Shown here piece by piece: positions 9,776 through 17,247 of a stretch of 64,000 nucleotides of DNA. Source of the stretch: an uncultured Roseburia sp. (GTDB taxonomy: Bacteria; Bacillota; Clostridia; Lachnospirales; Lachnospiraceae); the NCBI GenBank assembly GCA_910587865.1, contig CAJUNX010000008.1, forward strand, positions 15,057 through 79,056, read 5' to 3'. Positions within the stretch are counted from its first letter, which is position 1, and every line of letters starts with the position of its first letter. Position numbers and translations under genes: made by a program. The notes under the pieces are model-generated. The model made no database searches. It was given only the letters and a program-made list of their open reading frames with translations, and was not told where the DNA came from.

Positions 9776-9990
9776 TGCCGGAGCGCTTTTGCGAAGGCCG
9801 CGAGTCAGATATCAGATCCGGCTCTGCGATTCCGGGTTTGTGGCTCCGGCACAAACCCGCGATGGAAACATCGGCATGTCAGTGTGATGTTTCCATTTTA
9901 CCTCCATGTGATGCTTCTCTTTGTGCCTCATTTCCTTCTTTCTTCCATAATACAAAGTGCACAGGCCGGACTGCACCTGTGCACTCGTTT
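9776..9990 (-). promoter_or_regulatory. Structured 5' leader of the hydratase gene
   Basis: Three perfect 10-bp stems lie in the transcribed leader. The first is 9956-9965 with 9976-9985 and sits at the 5' end. The second is 9863-9872 with 9886-9895, and the third 9833-9842 with 9850-9859. None is followed by a U-run, so simple attenuation is not evident. The first could also be a DNA operator just downstream of the -10 box. The 9764-10079 interval holds no other gene. Confidence 0.5.
9879..9896 (-). other. Candidate five-codon leader ORF before the hydratase
   Basis: ATG at 9896 follows GGAGG (9901-9905) by 4 bases and opens a five-codon frame (Met-Glu-Thr-Ser-His) ending in TGA. The 12-base context ATGGAGGTAAAA is the same as the one before the true hydratase start. 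The mini-ORF lies in the first arm of a leader hairpin, so ribosomes on it could affect folding. This is inference; a duplicated ribosome site without function is the alternative. Confidence 0.25.
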
Positions 9991-9996
9991 GAAAAA

Positions 9997-10025
9997 ATTA
10001 TATCGGTCACCCCGGCAAAAATCAA
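9997..10025 (-). promoter_or_regulatory. Sigma-A promoter of the hydratase gene
   Basis: On the minus strand TTGATT (10020-10025) and a perfect TATAAT (9997-10002) are separated by 17 bases. Transcription would start near 9990, immediately before the first leader hairpin. Confidence 0.75.
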
Positions 10026-10079
10026 GTACTTTTTCATGTCCGGCCGTCCGACGCTCTCGTTTCCGACGCATGTTTGCCG

Positions 10080-12428
10080 TCACTGCATGCTGTCTCTTAA
10101 GTCCTGGTCAAATACGTATCCGGTATCTGCCAGAAGCTGTACAAAACGCACCGTATCTTTGTATTTCAGAAAAACGGCAAGCGCCTCCTTTGTCTCAATC
10201 ACGCATTTCTCCAGAAGGCCGCCCTTCCACGCGAGACTCACCACCGCATTTCCGCGCACCTTAAGCCCCTTTACCGAACCGTCCGAAAGCTCTTCTGGCA
10301 GCGCCGGCAGAAGCTCGATCCTGCCGCGGTGGCTCTGTACCAGCATCTCCGCGATCCCCGTGATTCCGCCCATATTCCCGTCCAGCTGAAACACGGATCC
10401 CCGTTTGTATCCCGGCAGCGGGTGAAAATCCATCAGATTGGGGTACGTCGACGCGCCGATCAGGGCTTTTAAGTCCGCGTATGCCCGCCTGCCGTCCTTA
10501 AAGCGATCCCAAAGGAGAACCATCCATGCCCGGCTCCAGCCCGTATGTCCGCCTCCGTGTTCCAGCCGGTGTTCTAATGATTTGCGCGCCGCGCACGCAA
10601 GCTCCGGCGTATCCTCCACCGTGATCTGCGATCCCGGAAAGACACCGTACAGATGCGAGACATGGCGGTGTCCCGGTTCCGGCTCTTTGTATTCCGCCTT
10701 CCACTCCAGAAGCTGCCCGTACCTTCCGATCTGCGGGGCGCGGAGCTTTGTGCGCATTTCCTCCGTTTTTGCCAGCAGCGGATCTGACATGCCAAGCACC
10801 TTTGCGGCGTCCAGAAAATCTCCGGTCAGCTGCCATAAAATCTCATTGTCCATGGCGGGCCCGTCGCAGAGTCGCCCGCATTCCCCGGTCGGCAGCATGT
10901 AGGTATTTTCCGGGGACGAAGACGGGTTTGTCACCAGGTATCCCTCCTCATCCTCCGTCAGGAAATCGAGGAAAAACTGCACCGCCTCCCGCAGCACCTC
11001 ATAGTAATCCTCCAGAAATTCTTTGTCATTTGTAAACAGATAATGCTCGTAAATATGCGTCGCCAGCCACGCACCGCCCATCACCCAGTAAGTTGCAGGC
11101 ACATACATATCCTGGGGGGCGGTGTCCGCATGGATATCCGTATTGTGATGCGCCACAAATCCGCGGCAGCCGTACATCCGGCGGGCCGTCTCCTTTCCCG
11201 TCTCCGCCATCCGTTTCAGATGCGCAAAATACGGCTCTGCACACTCGCTGAGGTTACACAGATCCACCGGCCAGTAATTCATCTGCAGATTGATATTGAT
11301 CGTGTATTTGGAGTCCCAGGGCGCCGTCATATCCTCGTTCCAAATCCCCTGCAGCGTCAGAGGCAGCGTCCCTTCCCTGCTGCCCGCAATCATCAGATAG
11401 CGCCCGTACCGGAAGTAAAGCGCGATCAGCCCCGGATCTCTTCCCGTCTCCGCAAATACGCGAAGTCTTCTGTCCGTCGGCAGATCCTGTCCGCAGTCCG
11501 CCGCACCTTCTGCTGTTCCGTCAGGTGCGCCGCACGGCCCGTTTCCGGTCGGCGCGCAGGCGTTCTCCCCTACGCCGAATTCCAGCGTCACGCGTGCGTA
11601 CAGATTTCTGTAGTCACGGATGTGCCGTTCCAAAAGCTCTGACCGCGTCTGACCGCGCTTTGCATGTAGCACGGACAGCGTCTCCTGATACGGATCGGCG
11701 CATCGAAACTCTGTCTTTGCGGAAAATCCAAGCACTACTCTTGTCGCATCCCGTATGACCAGGTGTTCCCCGACCGTGCAGACTTCCCCGTCATATTCGA
11801 GCGCGCGAAGCAGACCGCAGAAGCGCATCCCCTCCGCCCCGCCGTCAAAACCGATCGTCTCTTCATCCGCCGCAAAGCCGTGGTCAGAATCCCTGTTTCG
11901 ATCCAGCCGGCAGCAGAAGTGTAGCGTATCCTCGCCCTCACATTCCAGAACAATCACCAGAAGACCGTCCGGATTTGAGGCAAACACTCTCTGCATGTAA
12001 CGTGTACCCCCGACGGTCCATTTTGTATAAATGACCGCTTCCTCCAGATCCAGGGATCGCCGATAGCCGTTTATCTCCGGCTTCCCGAAGGACGCGTTCG
12101 GATATTCATGCCGCAGGAGCAGTGTTCCCAGCGTCTGATAGCAGCGCTGATACTGCGGCGTGCCGGACAGGGACAACACCGCAAGTTTTTCCGCCTCCCG
12201 GATCCGTCCCCTCCGGATCAGCTCACGAATCTGCTCCAGATGTTTTCTGCTGTCCGGGTTGACCCGGTCTCTCGCGTCTCCGCTCCAGACCGTCTCCTCA
12301 TTTAACTGTATGATTTCTTCGTCGCAGCGCCCGTATACCATCGCACCGAGGCTTCCGTTGCCCGCCGGCAGCGCCTCCTCCCAGTATCCGGCCGGGCATT
12401 CATACCACAACTCATGTCTTCCCGTCAT
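10080..12428 (-). CDS. Alpha-L-fucosidase, glycoside hydrolase family 95
   Basis: GH95 enzymes release terminal L-fucose, typically alpha-1,2-linked, by inversion. The 782-residue protein opens with the N-terminal beta domain ('GNGSLGAMVYG' near residue 23, 'QLNEETVWSG' at 41-50). The (alpha/alpha)6 catalytic domain contains 'TININLQMNYWP' (about 375-386) and 'MDNEILWQL' with the likely acid Glu529, then 'RHVSHLYGVFPG' and 'HTGWSRAW'. A Gly/Pro/Cys-rich insertion sits at about 289-320. No signal peptide is seen, so the enzyme is probably cytoplasmic and acts on imported oligosaccharides. It is the third gene of the fucose operon, 23 bases after the kinase. Released fucose would feed fucI directly. 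Confidence 0.88.
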   Translation of the reverse strand: MTGRHELWYECPAGYWEEALPAGNGSLGAMVYGRCDEEIIQLNEETVWSGDARDRVNPDSRKHLEQIRELIRRGRIREAEKLAVLSLSGTPQYQRCYQTLGTLLLRHEYPNASFGKPEINGYRRSLDLEEAVIYTKWTVGGTRYMQRVFASNPDGLLVIVLECEGEDTLHFCCRLDRNRDSDHGFAADEETIGFDGGAEGMRFCGLLRALEYDGEVCTVGEHLVIRDATRVVLGFSAKTEFRCADPYQETLSVLHAKRGQTRSELLERHIRDYRNLYARVTLEFGVGENACAPTGNGPCGAPDGTAEGAADCGQDLPTDRRLRVFAETGRDPGLIALYFRYGRYLMIAGSREGTLPLTLQGIWNEDMTAPWDSKYTININLQMNYWPVDLCNLSECAEPYFAHLKRMAETGKETARRMYGCRGFVAHHNTDIHADTAPQDMYVPATYWVMGGAWLATHIYEHYLFTNDKEFLEDYYEVLREAVQFFLDFLTEDEEGYLVTNPSSSPENTYMLPTGECGRLCDGPAMDNEILWQLTGDFLDAAKVLGMSDPLLAKTEEMRTKLRAPQIGRYGQLLEWKAEYKEPEPGHRHVSHLYGVFPGSQITVEDTPELACAARKSLEHRLEHGGGHTGWSRAWMVLLWDRFKDGRRAYADLKALIGASTYPNLMDFHPLPGYKRGSVFQLDGNMGGITGIAEMLVQSHRGRIELLPALPEELSDGSVKGLKVRGNAVVSLAWKGGLLEKCVIETKEALAVFLKYKDTVRFVQLLADTGYVFDQDLRDSMQ

Positions 12429-12451
12429 TCTAACCTCCGCCTGAAAAAATT

Positions 12452-13852
12452 TCAGCGATAAATCTGTATCTCAAAGGAATCCGCCACACACTCCCGCGCC
12501 GCTGCCAGATCCGCAAACTCGCCTCTCTGAATCATCTGTGCTAATATATTCCCGATTGCCGTCGCCTCTCCCGGCCCCGCATATACGGGAACACCCGTGT
12601 ATTTCGCAGTCAGCTCGTTTAAGTAGGCCGCATTCGAGCCGCCGCCGATGATGTGGATCCGGTCATACGATCTGCCTGTCAGCTTCTCGATCTCTTTTAA
12701 CTTCTCCATATAGCATTTCGCGAGGCTGTTATAGACAACGGATGCGATTTCCGGCAGCGTCTCCGGCACTCTCTGCCTGGTTTCCCTGCAGAAATCCCCA
12801 ATCGCACACACCATATCGTCCGGCGAGAGAAAACGCGCATCCTGGCAGTCCACAACCGTCTCAATCGTCTCGTGCGAAGCCAGCTCGCACAGCTCCCCGT
12901 ATGACATATCCGGCGCAAGCTGCCCGCGCACGGACTGGATCATCCAGAGTCCCATGATATTGGTCAGATAGGTAATCCGTCCCCGATATCCGCCTTCATT
13001 GGTAAAATTGGCCTCCCTGCTCTGCTTCGAGCAGTCCGGGTCCGCCCGCTCCACGCCCATTAACGACCAGGTTCCGGAGCTGATATAGCAGATGTCGTCC
13101 TCGTTCGTGGGCACCGCCATCACCGCGGATGCCGTATCATGCGTCGGCGGAAGTACGACCCGGCACTGATACCCCACCAGCGCCTGCACCGCTTCTGTCA
13201 GGCAGCCGATGTCCGTCCCCGGCATACAGATTTTCTGAAACATCTCCCGGTTAAACCCGAGCCGGTCGATCAGCTCATCGTCCCAGTCCCTGGTCTTTGG
13301 ATTGATCAGCTGGCTCGTCGTCGCCTCCGAGTATTCCTGTACCTTCGCCCCGCAGAGCCTGTAATGAAAATAGTCCGGGATCATCAGAAGCGCTGCTGCC
13401 TGCTCCATCTCTTCCGGATGCTGCTGCTTTAACGCCATCAGCTGATAAATCGTATTATAGATGGCCTTCTGTATCCCGGTTCTTTTGTACAGCTCCGCCT
13501 CCGGAATGATCCGGTAAACCTCCTCGTCCATCCCGTCCGTCCTGTGATCGCGGTATCCCACCGTATTTCCCAGAATCTGATCGTTCTTATCCAAAAGCAC
13601 ATAGTCCACACCCCAGGTGTCGATTCCCACGCTCTCCGGGATCTTCCCGGCCTCTCTGCATTTTTTCATCCCCTCGATGATTTCGTCAAACAGCCGTTCG
13701 GTGTCCCAGCAGAGCACCCCGTCCTTCTGGTCCATACCGTTCCAGAACCGGTAGATCTCCTCCAGTTCGATTTTTCCGTCGTTTAGGCTTCCCAGGATAT
13801 GCCTCCCGCTGGAAGCGCCGATATCTATTGCAAGAAAATATTTGTCCGCCAT
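12452..13852 (-). CDS. FGGY-family kinase, rhamnulokinase type, likely L-fuculokinase
   Basis: This ATP-dependent sugar kinase has 466 residues. The N-terminal phosphate-binding motif is 'AIDIGASSGRHILG', followed by 'VGIDTWGVDY' and the catalytic region 'PPTHDTASAV', with the C-terminal adenosine site 'IIGGGSNAAYLN'. By sequence it looks like a rhamnulokinase (RhaB). The operon, however, contains fucose isomerase and fucosidase and no rhamnose gene, so the substrate is probably L-fuculose or both sugars. ATG at 13852 is chosen because AGAGG lies just before it; an in-frame ATG at 13864 is the alternative. It lies 153 bases after fucI, and that gap contains a strong hairpin, and 23 bases before the fucosidase gene. 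Confidence 0.82.
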   Translation of the reverse strand: MADKYFLAIDIGASSGRHILGSLNDGKIELEEIYRFWNGMDQKDGVLCWDTERLFDEIIEGMKKCREAGKIPESVGIDTWGVDYVLLDKNDQILGNTVGYRDHRTDGMDEEVYRIIPEAELYKRTGIQKAIYNTIYQLMALKQQHPEEMEQAAALLMIPDYFHYRLCGAKVQEYSEATTSQLINPKTRDWDDELIDRLGFNREMFQKICMPGTDIGCLTEAVQALVGYQCRVVLPPTHDTASAVMAVPTNEDDICYISSGTWSLMGVERADPDCSKQSREANFTNEGGYRGRITYLTNIMGLWMIQSVRGQLAPDMSYGELCELASHETIETVVDCQDARFLSPDDMVCAIGDFCRETRQRVPETLPEIASVVYNSLAKCYMEKLKEIEKLTGRSYDRIHIIGGGSNAAYLNELTAKYTGVPVYAGPGEATAIGNILAQMIQRGEFADLAAARECVADSFEIQIYR

Positions 13853-13920
13853 GTTTCCTCTCATTCCGCCGTTGCCGGCATCATTTCCTCATTTTCGTCT
13901 GACCGTTCCCCCTGCTGCCA

Positions 13921-13971
13921 GGCGGCCGGTACCGCAGGATCCACCTCAGTGCCCCCGCGTTACCGGCCGCC
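13921..13971 (-). other. Hairpin between fucI and the sugar kinase gene
   Basis: Perfect 11-bp GC-rich arms (13921-13931 and 13961-13971) flank a 29-base loop. There is no U-run on the minus strand. It may act as an mRNA processing or stability element that sets isomerase against kinase levels, or as a partial terminator. Confidence 0.45.
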
Positions 13972-14005
13972 CATATAGCCAGTCTGTCACATACGATTCT
14001 GCTGC

Positions 14006-15808
14006 CTATCGTATGGTCTTATACAATGGACCGTATGCATCGCAGGCCCGGAAATCCTGTCCCTCTCTGTCCATTCCAAATGCGTTCCATGCCGCCGGAC
14101 GGAAAATCTGCTCCGACGGAACATTGTGCATACATACCGGGATCCTTAAGATCGATGCAAGCGTAATAATATCCGCTCCGATATGTCCGTAGCTGATCGC
14201 GCCGTGATTTGCTCCCCAGTTATTCATCACATCATACGCAGTCCTGAAAAATCCCTCTCCCGTGCATCTCGGTGCAAACCAGGTGCACGGCCAGGTGTAA
14301 TCCGTTCTCTTCCACAGGGTATCGGAAACTTCTTCCGGAAGATGGACGGTCCATCCTTCCGCAATCTGAAGCACCGGCCCCAAGTTTTTGACCAGGTTCA
14401 GACGGATCATGGTCGCCGGCATCTCTGCCTTTGTCTCAAATCTTGATGAGAAGCCGCCTCCGCGGAAATAACCGTTATCCGCAGCGCACCACTCCGTCGC
14501 CTTTAAGATCGCTTCCTGATCCGCCTCCGTCACTTCGTACCACGGCTTGATCACCGGATTGCCGTCCGCGTCCTTTGCCTCGCCGCAGGTATCCAGGCAG
14601 GCTGCGCCGGAGTTAATCAGATGGATAAATCCGTTCGCGTCCTTCGCGTGGCCCTCGATCTCGTATCCGGTCACACGCTTCACCGCCTCGCTGCTCCAGT
14701 AGGTACGGACATCGGCAAAAATCTGCGCCCGGTTTGTCAGAAGCTTCATAAATAACATCCCGAGGCCGTTTAACACATCATTCTCCGTCGCAAGGATGTA
14801 CGGTTCGCGTGCGCCGTTCCAGTCAAACGACGTATTTAAAAGCGCCTCAGCAAAGTCCCCGTTCGGATAAAAATCCGTCCACTGTCTCTGGCCCTGGAAG
14901 CCTGCCGCGATCGCATTGTGTCCGACCATCTCTTCCTCACAGCCCTCTGGGAGATTTTTGTTTCCGTTCATGAGGTCCTTGATGATCACCATCATCTTAA
15001 CCACAAATTCCCAGGTCTCTTCTTTTTCCTCGTCGGATGCTTTGACAAAATCCGGATTCTTGTCATATCCTTCTTTGCATTTCTCTTTTGTCCACTTTAA
15101 TGCCTTCTCATACTCGGCCTTGTCGTAAATCTCCTCCGTCATCCGGCGGATGATCTCTACCTCGTCCACCGACTCAACGCGCATGCCGAGATACTCCTCG
15201 ATAAACGCCGGATCGATGATGGATCCGCCGATTCCCATCGTGACCGAACCGATCTGCAGATAGGACTTGCCTCTCATGGTCGCAGCAGCCACCGCCGCGC
15301 GCCCGAAGCGGAGCAGCTTCTCTCTCACATCCTCAGGAATCGACGTGTCGTCGGCATCCTGCACCTCATGTCCGTAGATTCCGAATGCCGGAAGCCCTTT
15401 CTGCGCATGGGTTGCCAGCACGGATGCCAGATAGACGGCACCCGGGCGCTCCGTCCCGTTAAATCCCCAGACAGCCTTGATGGTCATGGGATCCATGTCC
15501 ATGGTCTCGGCGCCATAGCACCAGCACGGCGTCACGGTAAGCGTGATATCCACGCCCTCTTTTCTGAATTTGTCGGCGCAGGCTGCCGCCTCCCCCACAC
15601 GTCCGATCGTCGTATCCGCAAGCACCACCTTCACCGGCTCGCCGTTCGAATACCGAAGGTTCTCCTCAAATAACCGGGCAGCCGACTTTGCCATGTTCAT
15701 CGTCTGCTCCTCAAGCGACTCTCTGACCTTCAGCGCCCCCCTGCGCCCGTCAATCGTCGGCCTGATTCCAATCACCGGATATCTCCCTACCAGTCTGTTC
15801 TCTGCCAT
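14006..15808 (-). CDS. fucI: L-fucose isomerase
   Basis: The enzyme converts L-fucose to L-fuculose using Mn2+ in the cytoplasm. It has 600 residues, the usual family length. Diagnostic stretches are 'GIRPTIDGRRGALKVRE' near the N terminus, 'VTPCWCYGAETMDMDP', 'ATENDVLNGLGMLFMK', which carries metal ligands of the family, and 'NNWGANHGAISYGHIGAD' with the C-terminal metal-binding His. It is the first gene of the operon, ahead of the kinase and GH95 fucosidase, and divergent from the AraC regulator. ATG at 15808 is preceded by AAGGAGG. A fuculose-phosphate aldolase and a sugar transporter are not in this window. Confidence 0.95.
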   Translation of the reverse strand: MAENRLVGRYPVIGIRPTIDGRRGALKVRESLEEQTMNMAKSAARLFEENLRYSNGEPVKVVLADTTIGRVGEAAACADKFRKEGVDITLTVTPCWCYGAETMDMDPMTIKAVWGFNGTERPGAVYLASVLATHAQKGLPAFGIYGHEVQDADDTSIPEDVREKLLRFGRAAVAAATMRGKSYLQIGSVTMGIGGSIIDPAFIEEYLGMRVESVDEVEIIRRMTEEIYDKAEYEKALKWTKEKCKEGYDKNPDFVKASDEEKEETWEFVVKMMVIIKDLMNGNKNLPEGCEEEMVGHNAIAAGFQGQRQWTDFYPNGDFAEALLNTSFDWNGAREPYILATENDVLNGLGMLFMKLLTNRAQIFADVRTYWSSEAVKRVTGYEIEGHAKDANGFIHLINSGAACLDTCGEAKDADGNPVIKPWYEVTEADQEAILKATEWCAADNGYFRGGGFSSRFETKAEMPATMIRLNLVKNLGPVLQIAEGWTVHLPEEVSDTLWKRTDYTWPCTWFAPRCTGEGFFRTAYDVMNNWGANHGAISYGHIGADIITLASILRIPVCMHNVPSEQIFRPAAWNAFGMDREGQDFRACDAYGPLYKTIR

Positions 15809-15845
15809 TACACAACCTCCTTAATGATAATAATCTGATCTAACA

Positions 15846-15863
15846 GTGAAAGACCTGTTTCAC
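15846..15863. promoter_or_regulatory. Inverted repeat and cre-like site in the fuc/araC intergenic region
   Basis: GTGAAA and TTTCAC are separated by 6 bases, about 40 bases before fucI. Next to it, 15862-15875 contains AAAACGTTTC, which partly matches the CcpA cre consensus. A fuc promoter -10 could not be fixed. The AraC regulator or carbon catabolite control are plausible users of these sites. Confidence 0.35.
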
Positions 15864-15903
15864 AAAACGTTTCGTCCTTCTGCTATTTTCTATATCGTAA
15901 TGG

Positions 15904-15932
15904 CTGACAGCCGGAAATAAAAGTGATATAAT
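15904..15932 (+). promoter_or_regulatory. Sigma-A promoter of the AraC-family gene
   Basis: CTGACA (15904-15909) and a perfect TATAAT (15927-15932) are separated by 17 bases. The box lies 46 bases before the AraC start codon. Confidence 0.75.
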
Positions 15933-15978
15933 AAAAAAAAGTAAAACGATAGTCACCTATTTATCCAAGGAGTATCAT

Positions 15979-16836
15979 ATGAGGTATCTCGATTACAGAG
16001 AGCACCGGGAACAGGGCACCTTCAATTTCCCTATTGCTTTTTACCATCAAGTCCCCCACAGTCCCAGGTATTACATGCCTTATCACTGGCATCATCACTA
16101 TGAGATCATCCATATTCTTCGGGGTACTTTTCACCTGACGCTCGACGGTGACTCCTTTGAATGCAGGGAAGGGGATGTCATATTCATCACGGACGGTACG
16201 CTTCACGGCGGCACGCCAAAAGATCATACCTGTATTTATGACTGTATCGTGTTTGATCTTCAGATTCTTATGAAGGACAACCACGCCTGTACAAAAACCA
16301 TACAGGAGATCATGAATCACAAAATCGTCATCAATTCTCTGATTTCCGAGAGCAGCCCTTCGGTTCTGCCCATTATCGTAAGCCTCTCGGATGCGCTCTC
16401 CTGCAAACGGACCGGGTATGAATTTATCACGCAGGGACTTTTATATCAGCTGCTCGGCGTGATCTTATCCGAACATCTGTATCAGAAAAACCATGCGGAT
16501 ACGGAAATGGACAGACGATTAAGCCCCATAAAAAATGTTCTTTCCCATATTTCCGAAAACTACACCGATACGATCAGTTTAAATGAGCTCGCAAAAATTG
16601 CCGGGATGAATCCGAAGTATTTCTGCCGCTATTTCCGCAGCATGACCGGACGCACTCCCATCGATTACCTGAACTACTACCGCATAGAATGTGCCTGTGA
16701 AATGTTGTCCACCAAAGACATTTCCATCAAGGAAACCACTATTTCCTGCGGGTTTAATGATGAAAGTTACTTTATCAAAACATTTCAGAAATACAAGGGA
16801 ATTACACCGAAGCAGTTTGTGAAAGCTGAATTCTGA
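15979..16836 (+). CDS. AraC-family transcriptional regulator
   Basis: The protein has 285 residues. The N-terminal part (about 25-110) is a cupin-type sensor domain with 'HWHHHYEIIHILRGTF' and 'REGDVIFI'. The C-terminal part (about 185-283) has the two AraC helix-turn-helix motifs, including 'ISLNELAKIAGMNPKYFCRY' and 'CGFNDESYFIKTFQKYKGIT'. ATG follows AAGGAG at about 8 bases. It is transcribed away from the fucI-kinase-GH95 operon, so it is probably the L-fucose or fuculose-phosphate-responsive activator of that operon. That role is inferred from position only. Confidence 0.88.
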   Translation: MRYLDYREHREQGTFNFPIAFYHQVPHSPRYYMPYHWHHHYEIIHILRGTFHLTLDGDSFECREGDVIFITDGTLHGGTPKDHTCIYDCIVFDLQILMKDNHACTKTIQEIMNHKIVINSLISESSPSVLPIIVSLSDALSCKRTGYEFITQGLLYQLLGVILSEHLYQKNHADTEMDRRLSPIKNVLSHISENYTDTISLNELAKIAGMNPKYFCRYFRSMTGRTPIDYLNYYRIECACEMLSTKDISIKETTISCGFNDESYFIKTFQKYKGITPKQFVKAEF

Positions 16837-16856
16837 AAAAACGGACGGGGCCGTGA

Positions 16857-17117
16857 ATGAGCGCAAAACGTTTTATTTCTGTTTTCCTGATGATTATGAT
16901 GATTCCCGTCTGCGGCGGAACCTGTTATACCTGCCCGCGGGAATACAGCGGGTTTGACGGCACGTAAAATATATGTTTGACGATCGGAACCCGCTGAAAT
17001 GTATGGTATTTAAAGACCAAAGATATCGTCCTTAGCACCATGCTCCCTTCCGATACCACCGCTCTGCAGTACGCTTATCTGCATCCGCTTGTCTCCGGCA
17101 AAGCGGACAGGGAGTGA
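16857..17117 (+). pseudogene. Probable remnant of a small secreted-protein gene
   Basis: Two coding-like pieces lie after the AraC gene. A 36-codon frame at 16857-16967 starts with 'MSAKRFISVFLMIMMIPVCG', which looks like a signal peptide, and stops early. A second open frame without its own start, 16998-17117, reads 'LPSDTTALQYAYLHPLVSGK' near its end and looks like a protein C terminus. They are separated by stops and out-of-register sequence. I do not recognise the parent family. The 16837-17247 interval holds nothing else except the inverted repeat at 17108-17152. Confidence 0.3.
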
Positions 17118-17152
17118 TGACGGCTCTCAGCGCTCCCCGTCATCACTCCCTG
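17108..17152. terminator. Perfect 16-bp inverted repeat, possible bidirectional terminator
   Basis: Arms 17108-17123 and 17137-17152 are perfectly complementary around 13 bases. The left arm overlaps the stop codon of the upstream gene remnant. It lies about 100 bases past the end of the histidine kinase gene on the other strand. No U-run follows on either side, so it is not a canonical intrinsic terminator. A mobile-element end is another possibility. Confidence 0.4.
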
Positions 17153-17247
17153 TATCGCAGTCCGGACTCCTCACAGATAAGAATTCCAGGTATTATAAAT
17201 CTGTCGTATCATATCCCAGTGGTAAATTTCGCGTTCATCTGACAAAT

